Source: Alphaproteobacteria bacterium
GTDB taxonomy: Bacteria; Pseudomonadota; Alphaproteobacteria; Rhizobiales; Hyphomicrobiaceae
Reading direction: 5' to 3'
Length of the DNA stretch: 7,163 nt
Assembly (NCBI GenBank): GCA_024279745.1
Contig: JAJRRE010000170.1
Coordinates: forward strand, 1 to 7,163
Of the stretch, positions 6,196 to 7,163 are shown piece by piece. Position numbers and translations under genes: made by a program. Positions within the stretch are counted from its first letter, which is position 1; each line of letters opens with the position of its first letter. The notes beneath the pieces are model-generated. The model was given only the letters and a program-made list of their open reading frames with translations, was not told where the DNA came from and searched no databases.

Positions 6196-7032
6196 TCAGC
6201 TTTTCTTCTGGAACAGGAATGACGCGGCCATGCCGGCACTGACCGCAATCATCAGCGCCACAACGCCGTACCAAAACGGATAGCCAAAGGCGAACTGATG
6301 CAATGCCAGCTCAATCCCTTCGCGCTCCAATTGCAATTGCGTTTTGTGCTGGCTCAACATTTTGCCGTCATGGAACAAATAGACCTGTGCGGAAAACGGA
6401 CCGACGGTCACATTGGCCGGCAGCCGAATGGAGGAGCGAAACAGGCTTCTGCCGACAAAGGCCGTACCGTAAGACTTGTCAAGATAAAGTCCGGCGGTTT
6501 GTTTCAAGCGAACCACGGATTTGCGAAACGCTTCCAACTCGGCTTTGGGAAGTTTAGCAGCACCTGGTTTATTCACCGGCTTCATGTGAACGTGCGAAAA
6601 GCCGATCCGATGCTTATCCAAAACGTCTTCAGCTGCAATGTCTTCCAGGGGCCGTGTTGAGGAAATGGCATAATAGCTGGGAACGTTGGAAAACTGCTGT
6701 GATCCGGTATTGATCCAGATCCCACCGACATGGCTCTTCTTGCGTGCAATGAGGGATTCTTTGGTCCCCTCAATGACGATCACCACATCGTAATACCCCG
6801 CCGCTGCATTGGTCTGGCGCGAATTATCGACCGAACCGAATACGACGACTTCAGTGCCGGTGAAGCTGGACGTCACCGCTACCCGCCGCGTTGAGATATC
6901 TGCCTGCACGGTTTCAGGGCGATTTGGATCGCTTTCGCCAGCTGCTTGCGAGCCGCCGGTCGGCAACAAGCCGGCAAACACCACACCAACAGCAAAAATT
7001 GCAGCGCGCCAATCAAAGACATGATTAGACAT
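6196..7032 (-). CDS. TIGR02186-like protein: secreted domain with C-terminal membrane anchor
   Basis: The protein has 278 residues. An N-terminal hydrophobic stretch (about 10-24) ends in SQAAG near residues 28-32, which looks like a signal peptidase I site. The middle part, about 33-245, would be extracytoplasmic; it begins with a beta-rich segment (ADISTRRVAVTSSFTGTEVV at 44-63) and includes a GGIWIN motif at 103-108. One membrane helix at about 251-274 is followed by a short basic end, QKKS, so the protein is probably held in the inner membrane with its bulk in the periplasm. This plan and these motifs match the alphaproteobacterial family TIGR02186, whose function is unknown. The gene begins 3 bp after the stop of a TauE/SafE-like transporter, with a GGGAGGG ribosome binding site (7042-7048) inside the end of that gene; they are surely co-transcribed. 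A role as periplasmic accessory of the transporter is inference. Confidence 0.85.
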   Translation of the reverse strand: MSNHVFDWRAAIFAVGVVFAGLLPTGGSQAAGESDPNRPETVQADISTRRVAVTSSFTGTEVVVFGSVDNSRQTNAAAGYYDVVIVIEGTKESLIARKKSHVGGIWINTGSQQFSNVPSYYAISSTRPLEDIAAEDVLDKHRIGFSHVHMKPVNKPGAAKLPKAELEAFRKSVVRLKQTAGLYLDKSYGTAFVGRSLFRSSIRLPANVTVGPFSAQVYLFHDGKMLSQHKTQLQLEREGIELALHQFAFGYPFWYGVVALMIAVSAGMAASFLFQKKS

Positions 7033-7035
7033 TGA

Positions 7036-7163
7036 TCAATGCCCTCCCAGCACGGAGCCGATGCTAAACAGCTCGCTCGGCGTAATAATCAAGCTGTAGG
7101 CCATGCGCATCCCAACCATCAGCACCAGTGCCGCCAGCAAGAAGCGCAATTGCTCGCCCTTCA
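7036..7163 (-). CDS. TauE/SafE-like (TSUP) membrane transporter, C-terminal part
   Basis: The last 41 residues of a gene that begins beyond the right edge can be read on the minus strand up to the TGA at 7036-7038. The fragment begins KGEQLRFLLAALVLMVGMRM, a charged loop followed by a hydrophobic helix, and ends SELFSIGSVLGGH. The pattern of a G-E/x-x-L-R loop leading into the final helix is common at the end of TauE/SafE (COG0730) permeases, which export sulfite or other organosulfur-linked anions. The adjacent TIGR02186-like gene supports this, because such proteins commonly lie beside TauE/SafE genes in alphaproteobacteria. With so little sequence the transported substrate cannot be proposed. 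Confidence 0.6.
   Translation of the reverse strand, partial: KGEQLRFLLAALVLMVGMRMAYSLIITPSELFSIGSVLGGH

Noticed and set aside
6036..6242. Open frame of 68 codons on the plus strand in the gap before the DUF6460-like gene
   Set aside because: It runs antisense through the promoter region and into the end of the gene at 6196-7032. It has no ribosome binding site and no recognisable sequence.

Overview
The window looks like a chromosomal segment of an alphaproteobacterium. It is moderately GC-rich and tightly packed, and it carries two small membrane-protein families that I know from that class: a DUF6460-type protein and a TIGR02186-type protein next to a TauE/SafE-like transporter. The genus cannot be read from the sequence. 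I see no insertion sequence, phage gene, CRISPR array, tRNA or rRNA.

Left part (1-2118, + strand): the tail of a cobalamin (B12) gene cluster. It holds the C-terminus of cobyrinate a,c-diamide synthase (cobB/cbiA), then cobalamin synthase (cobS/cobV), then nicotinate-nucleotide-dimethylbenzimidazole phosphoribosyltransferase (cobT/cobU). The first acts in corrin-ring amidation. The other two build the lower nucleotide loop: CobT makes alpha-ribazole phosphate, and CobS joins alpha-ribazole (phosphate) to adenosylcobinamide-GDP. Gaps are 3 and 38 bp, so this is probably one transcript.

Middle part (2253-5682, + strand): two metabolic genes. The first encodes a 763-residue thiamine-diphosphate 2-oxoacid dehydrogenase E1 with alpha and beta halves fused in one chain. 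The second, 67 bp downstream, encodes a 356-residue NAD(P)-dependent oxidoreductase of the lysine 6-dehydrogenase/saccharopine dehydrogenase type. No E2 or E3 is present. The pair could serve one amino-acid catabolic route, with lysine the most obvious candidate, but the substrate of neither enzyme can be read from the sequence. The 134-bp gap before the E1 gene contains a perfect 12-bp palindrome placed between weak -35-like and -10-like hexamers.

Right part (5751-7163, - strand, convergent with the middle part): read in its own direction, this is the C-terminus of a TauE/SafE-like membrane transporter, then 3 bp later a TIGR02186-like protein with a signal peptide, an extracytoplasmic domain and a C-terminal membrane anchor, and after a 175-bp gap a two-helix DUF6460-like protein. 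A good sigma70-type promoter for the last gene lies in that gap, with a small inverted repeat just upstream. The transporter and the anchored protein are probably co-transcribed and may work together at the inner membrane.

Most of the window is ordinary metabolism. The parts most worth a second look are the fused E1 plus lysine-dehydrogenase-like pair and the uncharacterised anchored partner of the transporter.
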